The notes under the pieces are model-generated. The model had not been told where the DNA came from, made no database searches, and worked only from the letters and a program-made list of their open reading frames with translations. From positions 930,001-994,000 of the forward strand of contig CP087209.1 in the NCBI GenBank assembly GCA_020912385.1: 64,000 bases of DNA, written 5' to 3'. The translations under genes and the position numbers were made by a program. Source of the stretch: Neofusicoccum parvum. Its lineage: Eukaryota > Ascomycota > Dothideomycetes > Botryosphaeriales > Botryosphaeriaceae. This document shows, piece after piece, positions 32,958 to 44,350 of the stretch (the stretch's first letter is position 1; every line of letters starts with the position of its first letter).

Positions 32958-35749
32958 TTACGCCCCGTCGGTGTGTATGATACTGGAGAACCTCCTCCGC
33001 CTTACCTCGGTCTGCGGGGACACGGTTGGGGACTCCCTGCCTCTGAAGGCGCCTGCTAGCCCATGCCCGTTTCCGAAAGCCACATCCTCGTCAATCTCAT
33101 CCTGCTGAACGATGTCATCCAGCACGCTCTGCGGCACCTCTGTCTCAAAGCACGCCTGGATGTCCCCATGTACGCTGAAGCGAGACCAATTCCAGATGGA
33201 GAACTTGCGCCTCTTGTTGACCGTCCCGAGCGTACGCTTCGTTGATTTCCACAAATGGCGGCGCTCGTAGAGCGTCACAGCGAGCAGGATTGGCGCATTG
33301 AGCACCCGTACCGCCGTGACATTGATCTTGTGAAACCACCTCGCCGACACCACAAACTTGAGCGGCACCAGGATCATGAGTGCCAGCACGTTGAAGGGCG
33401 GTCTGTAGGCGAACAGGGCATCGCTCTTGACTCCTTCGAAGGTTAATACCGCGCGCCGAAACTGTATCTCCGCGTTCGCATCGGCGGCGACTTTGGAGAA
33501 GGTGTCGCTAAGGATAGCAACCAGAATAGTCAGGAAGAGGGTGTTCCCGAGGAATGCGAAAGCAACCATCAGGGCGGGTCCCAGGATCATATGGAACGTC
33601 GGAGCTTCTTGTATTCCGGTGGCGTCAAGCCCGAACCAAATATACAGCATCCACTTCGCTATAGTGATCGGGTCGGGAGTGTCGATATCCGGGTTTTCGT
33701 CCGTCCCGACCTGTCCGAAGCTGAGCCATCTCATTGCCAGGAGGAAGCCTGCAAAGCACCATACGGCAATGAGCGTGAGAAGCATAAAGTTGCCCATCAT
33801 GGCCCGGAGAGATATCAGCAGCATGTTCTCGGGCATCATGTTGAATGCCAGCCGCGGCAACAGGATGGGCGCGGCCACGGAAAGTATGTCCAGAGCCTGC
33901 CTTCCGAGCTCCAGATTGTCCTTCCTCCAGCCATGCATGCGGAGAGAGATGTAGGCTATGTAGATGATGACAAATGTGATGTCCAGAAACGACCACAGGT
34001 TCTGCGAGTAAACCTTCCATCCATGCTCGAGAATGGTTGCGGACTCATCCAGGCACCATCCGGCCGCGTAGATGGCGAATAGCAATTCGTAAAAAGTCCA
34101 CTGCGTGTGATCTCGATTCGTCATCGTGACGGCGTACAGGAAGATGAGTATGAGGAACTGGCATATGTCGATCCAATTGCGAGTTCGGGGGACGATCAAC
34201 CGGTAGTGGTTGAGAATCGGCGCCCGACGCGGATTGTACAGCCTGACAGGCTTGTGCTTGTAATGATCGGGAATGATGTCGATGAAAGCGATCGGCGTGT
34301 AGACGACTCTTCCACGGTATACAGCATCCACGACCTTTTGGCAGGCTGAGCCAGCCAGGAAATGTTTGCTTTCAGACAGGATGGCAATCTCCAATGCAGT
34401 GAACTTGCCCTCGTACCCTCCCCGCTCTTGCAGAAGCCAGTCAAATACATTCCCACTCTGCTCCATCACATCGTCCGGAGCATTCTGGAACGGATCGAAG
34501 CCAGCCACGAGAATGTTAGATAGCAATAACAAACCGGGTCGGCCAGGGTGTTCTTCATCAAAGCGGCGCAGAATCTTGCCAGCCACGATCTCGCAAAGAA
34601 GGGCGCGTGTGCCATTGACGGTTTGATGGTGGTGTGCATGGTAGTTTTGTTCGTGAAGAAACTGCACTCGATTGACAAGCAAGCAGTAGACTACAAGGCT
34701 GTTAGTATTCATCCAACCTCAGTGGTTTGCAGCCAGTTTGGAGTTATTTGAAGCAGGGGCGAAATGCAACCGATAAGCAGACAAATACATCTCAACATCC
34801 TGGCTCTTGAAAGCAGGCCGTCGATGGATGGAGATGGCTATAATGAAACGCAATGCATGCCAGAATCCAGCCAAGGCACCGCGCAGAGCCAGGGCAATTC
34901 GACGTGGGACCATGCAATTTGCAAGACAACGGTTGAAGCATCGTTTCTCGAACGTCGACGGCTCGGGTAGCCCTTTGTCAGGCACAGTAGGTCCATGAGC
35001 GCCCAGCCAGACCAGTTTGTACCAGCAGTGCCGAAATTCAGGCCGGCCCGAACGACTGGACAGACTGATCGGCCATCCCCAGCCAGTTCTGGTTGGGCAG
35101 GCGTGATTTGGACTGACGAGATGGACGACGAGCTCCATGGTCGCACAGAAAGCCAAGGAAAACTGGGGACAAGAAAACAAGCATCTGACATCCAATGCAC
35201 AGATGCATGAATCGCAGGCGTCGACTGGGGCTGCAAGAGGCATTGAGACACGGAAAAGGCACCTACCAACAGAGCAGTCCTTGGGACTGTAGAGACGCTC
35301 AACCAGAGGCCTTACAATCAGGGCGTTCATGCGCGGGTCCTTGAGGGCGGACGGGGTGTAGGGATCGTCTTATCAGAGTCAGCGGGACACGATGGCTGCG
35401 CTCGCTAAACGGTCAGGCGGCGACGCACCTATGCTTGCGAGAATCAATCGGCGGATGCTGCAGGACCTGTCAGATTCGCACGCGGCCACAGACGGCGGAG
35501 TGCATACCGGTGGATGGTGCGATAGACGGGCAGGTCCTTGTGGGGGTCAGTCGCGAAAATCTCCTCTGGCCGCTCCGACTCGTCGGCAGCCTGGGGGCCG
35601 ACGCGCTCCTCCTCGTCGTCGCCGCCGAGCAGATGCTCCTGCTCCTCCTGCTGGCGCAGCGCGGCGAGCGCAGTGCTCAGGCGGCTGGCGGTGCGCGGCT
35701 GCGGCTGCGGGCGCGCGACGGGCATGGTGAAGTGGCGATGCAGAGGCAT
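32958..35749 (-). CDS. YVC1: Yvc1-type TRP cation channel (vacuolar)
   Basis: Four exons, complement(join(32958..34690,35267..35368,35429..35457,35508..35749)), 701 residues; budding-yeast Yvc1 has 675. All introns are GT-AG, and intron 3 has a perfect ACTAAC branch site just before its acceptor. The N-terminal cytosolic region shows DPHKDLPVYRTIHR, MNALIVRPLVERLYSP and VVYCLLVNRVQFL, all typical of fungal TRP channels. Six to seven hydrophobic helices lie at about residues 310-550, with a pore-like WFGLDATG segment before the last helix, ILVAILSDTFSKV. The acidic DDIVQQDEIDED patch near the C-terminus resembles the region linked to calcium control in Yvc1. It should release calcium from the vacuole upon osmotic or mechanical stress. 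An in-frame ATG at 35725 is an alternative start. Exon 2 is only 29 bases. Confidence 0.92.
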
Positions 35750-37684
35750 GGCGGCGGCTGCTCGATGCGGCGCTAACGACCCTGGCGCGGCCGAGATCAG
35801 CTGTGGTGACGCTAGCCGAACGCGGCAGCAGGATGTGGTACGCGGTGGTGAGCAGAGATGCAGCCCGTCCAGATGAGGTGGGAGGTGCAGCGCGCGGTGA
35901 CAACGGCGGGCGCGTGGAAGAGCGGTCGCCGCTGCGCAGCGGCGACGGGGAGAAACAGCGGGCGTTTCGCACGCGCCTGCCCCCGATAAGCCGACCTGAT
36001 ACCTGTCCGCACCGCCAGTTTGATCGGCGGCGAAGCGTGCCAGTGCCAGTGCCAGTGCCAGTGCCAGCGCCAGCGCCAGCGCCAGCGGGCTCCGCGACGA
36101 TGTTCACGATGCGCGCATGGTTGCGCTCGCCTCGTCGCATCCTGAGAGCTCGGCGCCCCGCGCGAGATCCACCCGTCGCGAATGCCGCGCCCAGCTGCGA
36201 CATTTTGTCTGCTCGTGGCCGGCTGGTGTCGCGGGTGAGGCGGTCAAAGGCTTGTTTCAGCCAAACCCAGTTGCCGCCCTGCGCGGGCTGCGGGCCGAAT
36301 GAAACGGCCACGACTAACGGCGCGATTCGCATCGAGATCCTTCAGAGCTACCGCTCTTCGTCTGCTTCAAGGCCTCGTTTCGCTCCACCGCAGTGTGGAG
36401 TGGCCGGGCGCGCATGAAAGAGGTGGCCTTACCAGGACGACAGATCGAAGATGCCAAGTGAAGCGGTGACAGGACGCGCCCGTATCTGCCAGCGGATCTC
36501 GGTTCGGCCTTATTGTCTACAACGCCCTTGCCCGGCCGTCGTCCAGCTCTGTTCGGATCCGCTGTCACGGGCCAGCTGGCGCCCATACGGGACAGCTGTC
36601 TCTGCCCGGGCAGAAGGGAGACAGCATGTGAACCAAGACCCAGAATTTATCCTTCAACCCAGAGATCGAACCACAAATTGTCAGGTACATTGCGCCAGCA
36701 CAATCTATCGAGGACGCTTCAAGGATATTCGTCGGCCCTGCTCCTGCACCAGAAAGGAGTCACACGCAAGCAGCGAGTTCGGTGCTGACGCCTGCAATGC
36801 GCCAGCTCAGCATGAACGAAGAGATTAAGGCGCTACACCACAGCGGTCCTGGCAGGTCTCCAACCAGCGCCACTGGTGTTACATTCTCCATTCGTTTGCT
36901 GCTCGCCTACTCTTTTGCACATACACAGGCATTCTTTACCGTGGGATCGTCGCTAAGCCACGCAGCTCTGCCAATGAGATGGCGAAGGAAGTGCTGTATG
37001 TAGAGGGTGGCCACCCCTTCTACACTATGTATCTCTGGAATCACTCCGAGGAGGAAAACGCTCAAGTGGATGGTGGTTTGGGGCGCGTTGGACTGGACAC
37101 TGACGGGTAAAGCTTAAGCAGCAATGATGACTAGAAGCCTGCCTCTCAGCAGGGGAAGTCTGAAATAATATGTGGATTGTGTTACTAGCTTCATTGGGAA
37201 ATGATTTCACCACGCACCTATCTTCAAGAACAATTGAAGCATTCACCATCTGGGTGGGTTCGACATCTGTACCGAAACAGTAATAAAAAAAAAAAAAAAG
37301 GCGCTGCGGCCCGAGCGGTTTGCGCCTATAGAATGCCGGGAATACTGCTTCTTAGTGTTTGTTACAATGGTTTGGCGGCTCGGTATCTCTCAAGGTCAAT
37401 ATCCGCATCGACAATCGGTGAAGCAGCGCTGTGATATAATACTTTTTTCATGGCAGCCACGCGTATCTAACGGCGTTCGCGCTTCACATTATTTGAAACC
37501 TTTTACCACTCGTTTTACACGCCATCATCATAAGAGCCACGCCATTTCCATTGAATTGAAAAGTAACTGAACTTTGGAGCTCAAAAAGATATAAAGTACA
37601 TCCGCGCCCATTTCTGGCAGTGCCGGCACCTTGAACAGGTCAATTATGCAGCTCGGAAAACCCCATTCCCTTCTCCAGTCCAAC
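35750..37684. other. Intergenic with the channel-gene promoter
   Basis: The right-hand gene ends at 37685 and the channel gene starts at 35749, so this holds the channel promoter and the 3' flank of the chitin-binding gene. Apart from the hexanucleotide repeat at 36037-36084 and a poly-A run near 37285, I see no gene. Confidence 0.4.
36037..36084. repeat. Hexanucleotide repeat GTGCCA x5, GCGCCA x3
   Basis: Eight adjacent 6-base units, five GTGCCA followed by three GCGCCA. It lies about 290 bases upstream of the channel start codon, probably in its promoter or 5' UTR. Confidence 0.9.
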
Positions 37685-40600
37685 TCAACCCGCCATTGTC
37701 CCATTGGTGCAAGTGTTGGCGTTAGTATCACATGTCACAACCTCGAGCGGACAGATGACACGCTGATCGAAAGCAAACTGCGCGCCCTTACCACCTGTAT
37801 TAAATCATAACATCAGCGCCGCCCACCAAGCAAGAAGATAAGGAAGAAGTGAGGGCAACACAAGACTCACCGCCCTGCACGCCGATTCCAACGCCCTTCC
37901 CATTCGCGCCCACCACAAAGTACCTGAACGTCACGACGCCGGGCATCGCGCGCTCATAGAGCACCTGGAACTGGTACATCTCGTCCATGTTCCCGGCCTT
38001 ACCTATAATCCACTCGACGACGAGCGTGCCAGCGCCCGCATCGACGGCGAACCAGATGCCGTACGTGAACTCCTGGAACGGGACCGACAGATCCGTCCAG
38101 TAGGGCGCGACGGCGACGTCGCCGAGCTTGTTGCTCGGCAGGAGGGCGGTCTCCCAGGAGTTGCTGGGGCTGAAGGAGAGGATCTGATGGTACGTCGCAA
38201 TCGTGTTAGTGGAGTTGCTGGGGGAGGAGGTGCAGAGAGGGAGGTGTGTTTTCTACTCACCCCGTTTGACGAGACGAACACGGTCGTCGCGGACGTGCCG
38301 TATAGCGTCATCGGGAACGGCAGCGACACGTTGCGCACCTCGTCATCCATGTTGGAGAACAGGTCGGCCGACAGCAGCGCCGTCGCGCGCGGGCTGGGAA
38401 TCCGCAGCGTCGGCGAGCCGCCTGTGCCGCACCTGGGGCTGCCGGGAGCCTGGGCGGTGGCGGTGGTTGCGGTGGCAGAGGAGGGCAGCGCGCTGGAGGA
38501 GGTCGTAGTAGTGACGGCGCCGGCATTGGGCGGGTTGTCGGCTGCGAGCATGACCATGGCGTTGGCGCCGGAGCTGCCAATCTTGGAGACGGTGAATTTC
38601 AGATAGCAGTTGAAGCCGACAAGCGATCCGGTCTTGCAGGATTGTGTACTGGCGCACATCTGGGCGCAGGCAACGATGTTGTTGGCGTAGACGGGCTGGT
38701 TGGGGAGGTTGCCTCCTGGATGTTATCGTGAGTTTTGACCATCTCCTTGCGTATGGTGCCACAGATGGCAGTCTCTTACCGGAGGGCTCTTGTCCGCAGT
38801 ATAAGGTAAATACTTTGCCATTGAGCGTTGTCTTCTTGCCGTTATCTTGCGGACAAGCAAGTTCAGGTAGCGAGGTGGGGGTGGGGCTGGCACTGGCGGT
38901 GGCCGAAGAAGAGGACATCTCAGCCAATGAGGTTCTGGCAGTGGGAGAGGCAGCGCTGGTGGTGGCAATTGAACTGTTCAACGGTGGGCAGTTTCCGAAC
39001 AACGCTTGGCATCCAAAGCCGCAGTACTCAAGATCACCGCCGCTGCAAATGCGTCAGATACCACCTTTTCATATTGATACAGCGAGTGGAACGGCTCTTA
39101 CCAGAACCCAAATTTAGAGCAGCATGGACCTGAGCTGGCCTCCGTACACTTCTGGCCCCCTGCACTTGATCCGCACATTCCAGAAGAGTAAGTAGGGGAT
39201 ACAGAAGGACTTGAAGCGGTTGAAGAAGTAGATGAAGAGAATGTAGAGCTACTTGTCAGCGTGGTGAAGCCTGAAGGGGATGAAGTGAGCTCAGAATTAC
39301 TGGAAACCTGAGAGGTGGTAAAGCTACTGCTCCTCATCCCGACAGTCGATGGACTCGATATTGTAGACGTTTCAGAGGTCGGAGACATGAAAGTTGAGGC
39401 AAATGATGAGCTACTTGTTGTCTCGACGGTCGATGAGTCCCGTACTGTAGCAGTGTTGGATGTCAATATTGCTGTAGATGAAGGATTGGATAAAATGCTT
39501 GTGGGTCCGGTTGAGCTTGAAGAAACAACAGAGTCGCCTGTGTTGGACTCCGATGGGGTCATAATCCAACTGGTGGTGCTGCTACCCGGTATTGAAGCAA
39601 TAATTGAGGAGAACGATGTCCTTGAAGAGAAAATCTCGGAAGTGGCTGTGTTTGGTTCTGAGAGTATTGCAGGACTCGATGAAGAAGTAGATAATGTAGA
39701 AGTTCTTGATTCCTCAAGAGATATGGATGGGCTCGAGGGTGACAAAGGAGAAGTGCTACTGCCGCTGGAAAATGTGGACCCAATTATCGCTTCGGTAGAG
39801 GTAACTGAATCTGATCCTGTGGCGGAGCTGGACTGTGAAACTGAACTGAAGCTGCTTGAGAAAATGCTTGATATGGCACCTGAGCTTGTGGCATATCTGC
39901 TGAAGCTTGTACCGGAGTTTGAATTTGAACTCGCACTTGAAGGCACAGGAGTGACGATCACGATACTGATCTGCGTTGTCTCCGGAGTAGAAGTATCGAG
40001 AGAATCTGCACTGACGGTAGACGAACTTTGGCCTGCGGTAGAAGGAGAGGGAGTAGGGCTCGAAATGATAGAGGCGAATGAAGAAGAACCCGAAGAACCA
40101 GATCCGGATGAAGATATCATGGAAGCGGTAGGGAAGAAGACCGAGTAAGGAGTGGTCTCCGAATTCGGTGACGAGCTGACTTCTGAAATGCCGATTCCAA
40201 AGCTCGAGGACAACAAACTCGACGGGGTTGATGTGCTCAGAGATGCAAAAGAGGTTTCAGTCAAAGGCGAAGAGCCAACACTGCTTGAAGCGGTAGAGAT
40301 CACACTGGTTGTTGAACCGGACACGATCATAATCGAAGGAGAAGTGATCGCAATACTCGAAGGAATTACGCCAGAGCTGCTCAAAGGTGCAAGGCTGGTG
40401 CCAGTTGAAGACAGAACGCTATCGCTGTTCGATGAGGAAGACATGATATTGCTCGAAGCAGCAGATATCACACTACCGGAAGAAGTCGGGGAGCCGCTGG
40501 TGCTTCTGGGCACTGTCACAAACGCCAGTGCTGTCTCAGAGCTCGATGTTTCGTCTCCCGGGCCAGGCGCTGCAGACGATTGAGTGTCAGGGCTGCAGTA

Positions 40601-41745
40601 ACCGAAGCCAGCAGCACAGACTTTAGCACCGCAGAACTCTTCAGTGCTTCCGCAGTACCCGTAGATGCTGCAACAGCTGCCGAATTGCGAGCCCAGGCAG
40701 GTTTTGTGGTGTTGGAGGCCACAAAGACCGTCAGTGCTGATGTTTGCTCCGGCAGGAGCGCAGAAACCAAAATTCGGTTGACATCCTGCTTGGCATGCAT
40801 CATCGGTGTTGGAACTTTGAAGATCAGTTGAGTCATCGGACTGAGGAAGAAGAGAAAACATACCAGCGTCCATCGCTGCCGCAACAGACACCAAACCTCG
40901 AACCCTGGCAAGTGTAACCACCGTTTGAGGGCCCACAGCTTCCATCAGGAGTGGCATTGCTTGGAATGGGAATGTTGACACTTGAAGTAGGGGTACGCGA
41001 CGATGTAGGCAGTGAATGACTGACGCTTGAAGCCGGCACCGGTGGCCCGTCGGGCATATTTACTAAACCATCAAGCTCAACAGCTGCTCACATTCAGTTA
41101 TAGAAGGAACGTACAAGACTTTGCCCAGAAGACAATAGGAGTCCAGCCACGGTTCGGCTCCGGCGGACCGAAGTACTTGCCCAGTATTTGAGCGTTATCC
41201 ATCAGTCCTGCTGGGAGCTTGTAAAACTGTGCGGTCTCGTTCGAAAATGCCATGTTGGTCCAGTTGAGCATAGTGTTGGTAGTAGAAAACCTTGTACTGA
41301 TGGAAAAGGAGCCCTGATTGGCCGCAAAGGGCGCGCTGGGAACACCCTCATTGACAGACATAATGTATGAATTGACGTGCAGACGGCCGTCCTTGTCGAT
41401 GGAACAAATGGCCGCCCGACTGGCGACTGTCGTAGTGTTTCCGTCCTCCATCAGCCACGATGGCTGAGATACGCGTTGTTGGCGTTTGGCCGTTCCAGAC
41501 GTGTCGATGCGTTGGATTTCGAGAAGGAACGGTTCACCGGCAGCAATGTTCGCGTCGGTCCAGACCGTGCTGGTTGGAGTTGAAGCACTCCTGGCTGCAG
41601 TTGAGGTAGAAGATGTTCCTGTGATTGGCTTGCTAGGGAAACAAGTGGTAGCTGTCTCATACACGGTTATTATCCTTGCTTGGCCACAGACTGGGAGCAG
41701 TCCAAGTCCGGCCAGCAGGCCGACTCCGACAGTTCCGAGCAGCAT
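37685..41745 (-). CDS. Secreted multi-CBM18 chitin-binding protein with apple-like and NIDO-like domains
   Basis: Seven exons, complement(join(37685..37794,37871..38183,38261..38715,38780..39042,39102..40814,40864..41062,41115..41745)), 1227 residues; all introns are GT-AG and phases close. The start is the ATG at 41745, giving a signal peptide (MLLGTVGVGLLAGLGLLPVCGQA). An N-terminal domain of unknown function follows (about 25-210). Type-1 chitin-binding modules lie at about 250-295, 305-350 and 822-866, each with the hevein-like cysteine pattern; introns split modules 1 and 3 inside their CxW/CG turn. A Ser/Thr-rich stalk of about 470 residues separates modules 2 and 3. An apple/PAN-like domain covers about 907-995 and a NIDO-like beta domain about 1030-1215. 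No GPI signal is seen. Role in wall chitin binding or adhesion is inferred. Confidence 0.86.
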
Positions 41746-42664
41746 AGTCAACTGGCAGCAATTAAAGGGAGCGAACCGCAGAGGATTGAAGCGAGTGACA
41801 AGAGTTGGATATCAATCAAGGAATATTCTCATGAAAAGAGCGGACTGGTTTTTTGAAGAACTTCTCTGATAGGTTACACTACGGAGGGCGCGAGCTCTGT
41901 AGGTGGTCTCTTTGAGACAACGCGGAGACTCTGGAATGATAAACATCCCAAGAACGGCCCAGTTCGCTGAATTGGCTGCTGGTGACTCTGTGTTTCTGGA
42001 TTAGCTGTAGGAGGAATCTCTTACCACATGCCTCGATCCCTCACACTTTCACCCTGGCACTACTGTCTTGATCAATCACAGCAGGCATGAACCTCTCGCG
42101 AACGATATGTGACTTGCCTACGAGCGTCAAGCTCAGTTAATTATTACCCATCGGGACTGCAAGCAAGGGATTCCTAGGTCTTGGCAGATGCCAATGTTGA
42201 AACAGTCGGAGAGTCCTTGGCGGCGTGAGGTTAAGTCTTCAAAGCGTGTGCCCTAGTCTAGGCAATTGTCAGAACCTACAATCGTGGCAATGCCTTCAGA
42301 ATTCTAACCCATAGCATGCAGTGAGCCTTCTGTCCCTGCCATCATTGCTTAAATATGGTGCTACCTTCGGTTCACGGTGTCACTCGGGCTCTGTGCGCAA
42401 AGTTGCAATTAAATATGTAAGACAATCAACCATGTACAAGAATTTTCAGGGCAAAAGAGGCATGAATCAGTGCAGATCGTGTGAAAAGAAGCAGTTCTAT
42501 TGAATGAGTTGCACGAAACCGCAAGTGCAAAGGTATATCTCCAGACAAAGTCTCAACACAGATGCCACGACCAGCCAACCGGTGTTAATTATCCAAGAAA
42601 TGCGAAACGCTTACTGAGCTCCAAAGCGCCACATTCTCCACCACTATTACGCGTACTTGTCAAT
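41746..42664. other. Intergenic, promoter of the chitin-binding gene
   Basis: About 0.9 kb, AT-richer than its neighbours, between the start of the chitin-binding gene and the 3' end of the glucanosyltransferase gene. No gene or RNA is recognised. Confidence 0.4.
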
Positions 42665-44350
42665 TTACAACAGGATCATGCCAGCGCCAGTCATGAGAGC
42701 ACCGAAGATGTAGGCACCCATCTGGACGAAGCCGCCGATCTGGAAGGTAGGGGCGTGGACGGCAGCGGCAGCACCGGTGGAGGTGCCAGTAGAGCTGGAG
42801 CCAGAGCTAGAGCCGGTGCCGGTAGGAGACGTGGTGATGGTGTTGGTGCCAGCAGTACCAGCCTCCTTGATCAGGCTAGAGCACTGACCAGTAGGGGTGA
42901 CAGCAGACTTGAGGGTAGCAGAGCCAGAGAAGGCACAGGCGCTGGAGCTGCTGTCCGCGAGCTCGTAGTAACGGTTGAGGACGAAGGCCATCTGCTCGGT
43001 GGTGTTGCACATGCTGTACGCGCCGTAGGTACCGGTGGTGGCGTTGGCAGTAATACCGGCGCAAGCCTCGTCGTTCAGGCCGCAGACAACACCGAAGAGG
43101 TCACCGTAGTCGTCGGTGTCGACGTCAGAGGCAACGACGCAGCCCAGCGAGTTGTACATGCACTGGCAGAGCTCCTGGTTGGGCGACGGGGGCAGAGGAG
43201 TAGCCTTAGCCTGCCAAGCAGTGCCGGTAGCAGGGCAGTCCGCGGGCTTGGTGTTGGAGGGGGTGTAGCTGGCAGAGTTGACACCAGTGGCAGTGACCTT
43301 GGCGATCTGGCTGGAGTAGTAGCTGAAGTCCTTGAGGGTGCTGACGGTGTCGCCGTCGACGGAGACGAGACCATAGTCGTTCTCCTCCTGGAAGTACATG
43401 TAGACGATACCGCCGGACCAGACATCGTTCATCTTGTCGCCGTAGAGGACAGGGGTGTCGGTGAAAGTACGGGGCTGGACCTCGTTGCAACCATACTCAG
43501 CGAAGAAGACAGGGACAGAGTAGTCGGCGAACTCCTCAGTGCGGACGTCGTAGCCAGACTCGGTGTAGGACGAGTCACCGCACCACGAGTAGATGTTGTA
43601 GCCCCAGAAGTCGATCGCGTCCTCGGTGTCGCCGCAGTTGAAGTAGTCGGCCATGTCCTCACGGATGTCGGCGTCGTCGTTGGTGGCGTAGCCGACGCCG
43701 ATGGTGCGGTAGCCCTTGGCCTTGATGTAGGCCTTGCTGTCGCGGACGGCAGCCTTGACGAAGGCGCTGGCATCCGTGTTGTTCTTCTGGTTGGAGACCT
43801 CGTTACCAGCGAAGAAGCCCAGGGTGTTGTTGTACTGGGCCATCGCGTCAATGACGGCGGTGTAGCGGGCGTACAGCTTGTCGTTCCACGCCGGGGAGTT
43901 GCGGTTGATCGAGGTGCCGGGCGACGACAGATCGGCGACGACGTAGATGCCGGCATCCTGGAGGGCCGTCATGCACTCGTCGTGGTCCTCATCGGGGTTG
44001 ATGGCGTACACACGGATGGTGTTGGTGCGCAGCTTCTGGAGGTAGGGGATGTCACGCTTGCAGCCGGAGGCGTCGGCGAGCGGGTCCTTGTAGTTGTCGG
44101 CGGAGGAGTCGGACGAGGTGGTGCCGTTGGTGCTGTACTCCTGCTGGTAGGCGACACCGCGAATGTAGAACTGCGTGCCGTTGTTGGAGTAGAAGAACTT
44201 GGAGCCCTATGACAAGACTATTAGCGGGCGCGGCGTCGCAGCCAAGGGCGTGGCATGTCTGCGCACCTTGATGACAACCGGGGCGACGTCCGCCAAAGCG
44301 GAGCCCGCAAAGAGGGCTGCCGCGGCAGCGGCAATGCCGAAGGACTTCAT
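42665..44350 (-). CDS. GAS1: GPI-anchored 1,3-beta-glucanosyltransferase (GH72+, Gas1/Gel family)
   Basis: Two exons, complement(join(42665..44206,44267..44350)), 541 residues. Exon 1 encodes the signal peptide (cleavage after SALA). The GH72 domain covers about 29-335, with acid/base E164 in FAGNEVSNQ and nucleophile E265 in [18 protein letters not shown] and the RVYAINPD strand are also typical. A cysteine-rich X8/CBM43 module covers about 370-455 ([10 protein letters not shown] and following), placing it in the GH72+ subgroup. A Ser/Thr/Gly-rich linker and a C-terminal hydrophobic tail ([23 protein letters not shown]) mark a GPI anchor. The enzyme cuts and rejoins beta-1,3-glucan chains at the cell surface. 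It starts head-to-head with FKS1. Confidence 0.96.

Noticed and set aside
37300..37330. CCCGAGCGGTTTGCGCC string resembling part of a tRNA
   Set aside because: No matching arms around it; a full cloverleaf cannot be drawn.
39315..40583. Two long plus-strand frames rich in Val, Glu and Leu
   Set aside because: Antisense to the Ser/Thr stalk of the chitin-binding protein; TCN/ACN codons read backwards give such composition.
42500..44212. 570-codon frame on the plus strand
   Set aside because: Antisense shadow of the GH72 gene, with Val/Gly/Asp-rich, motif-free sequence.
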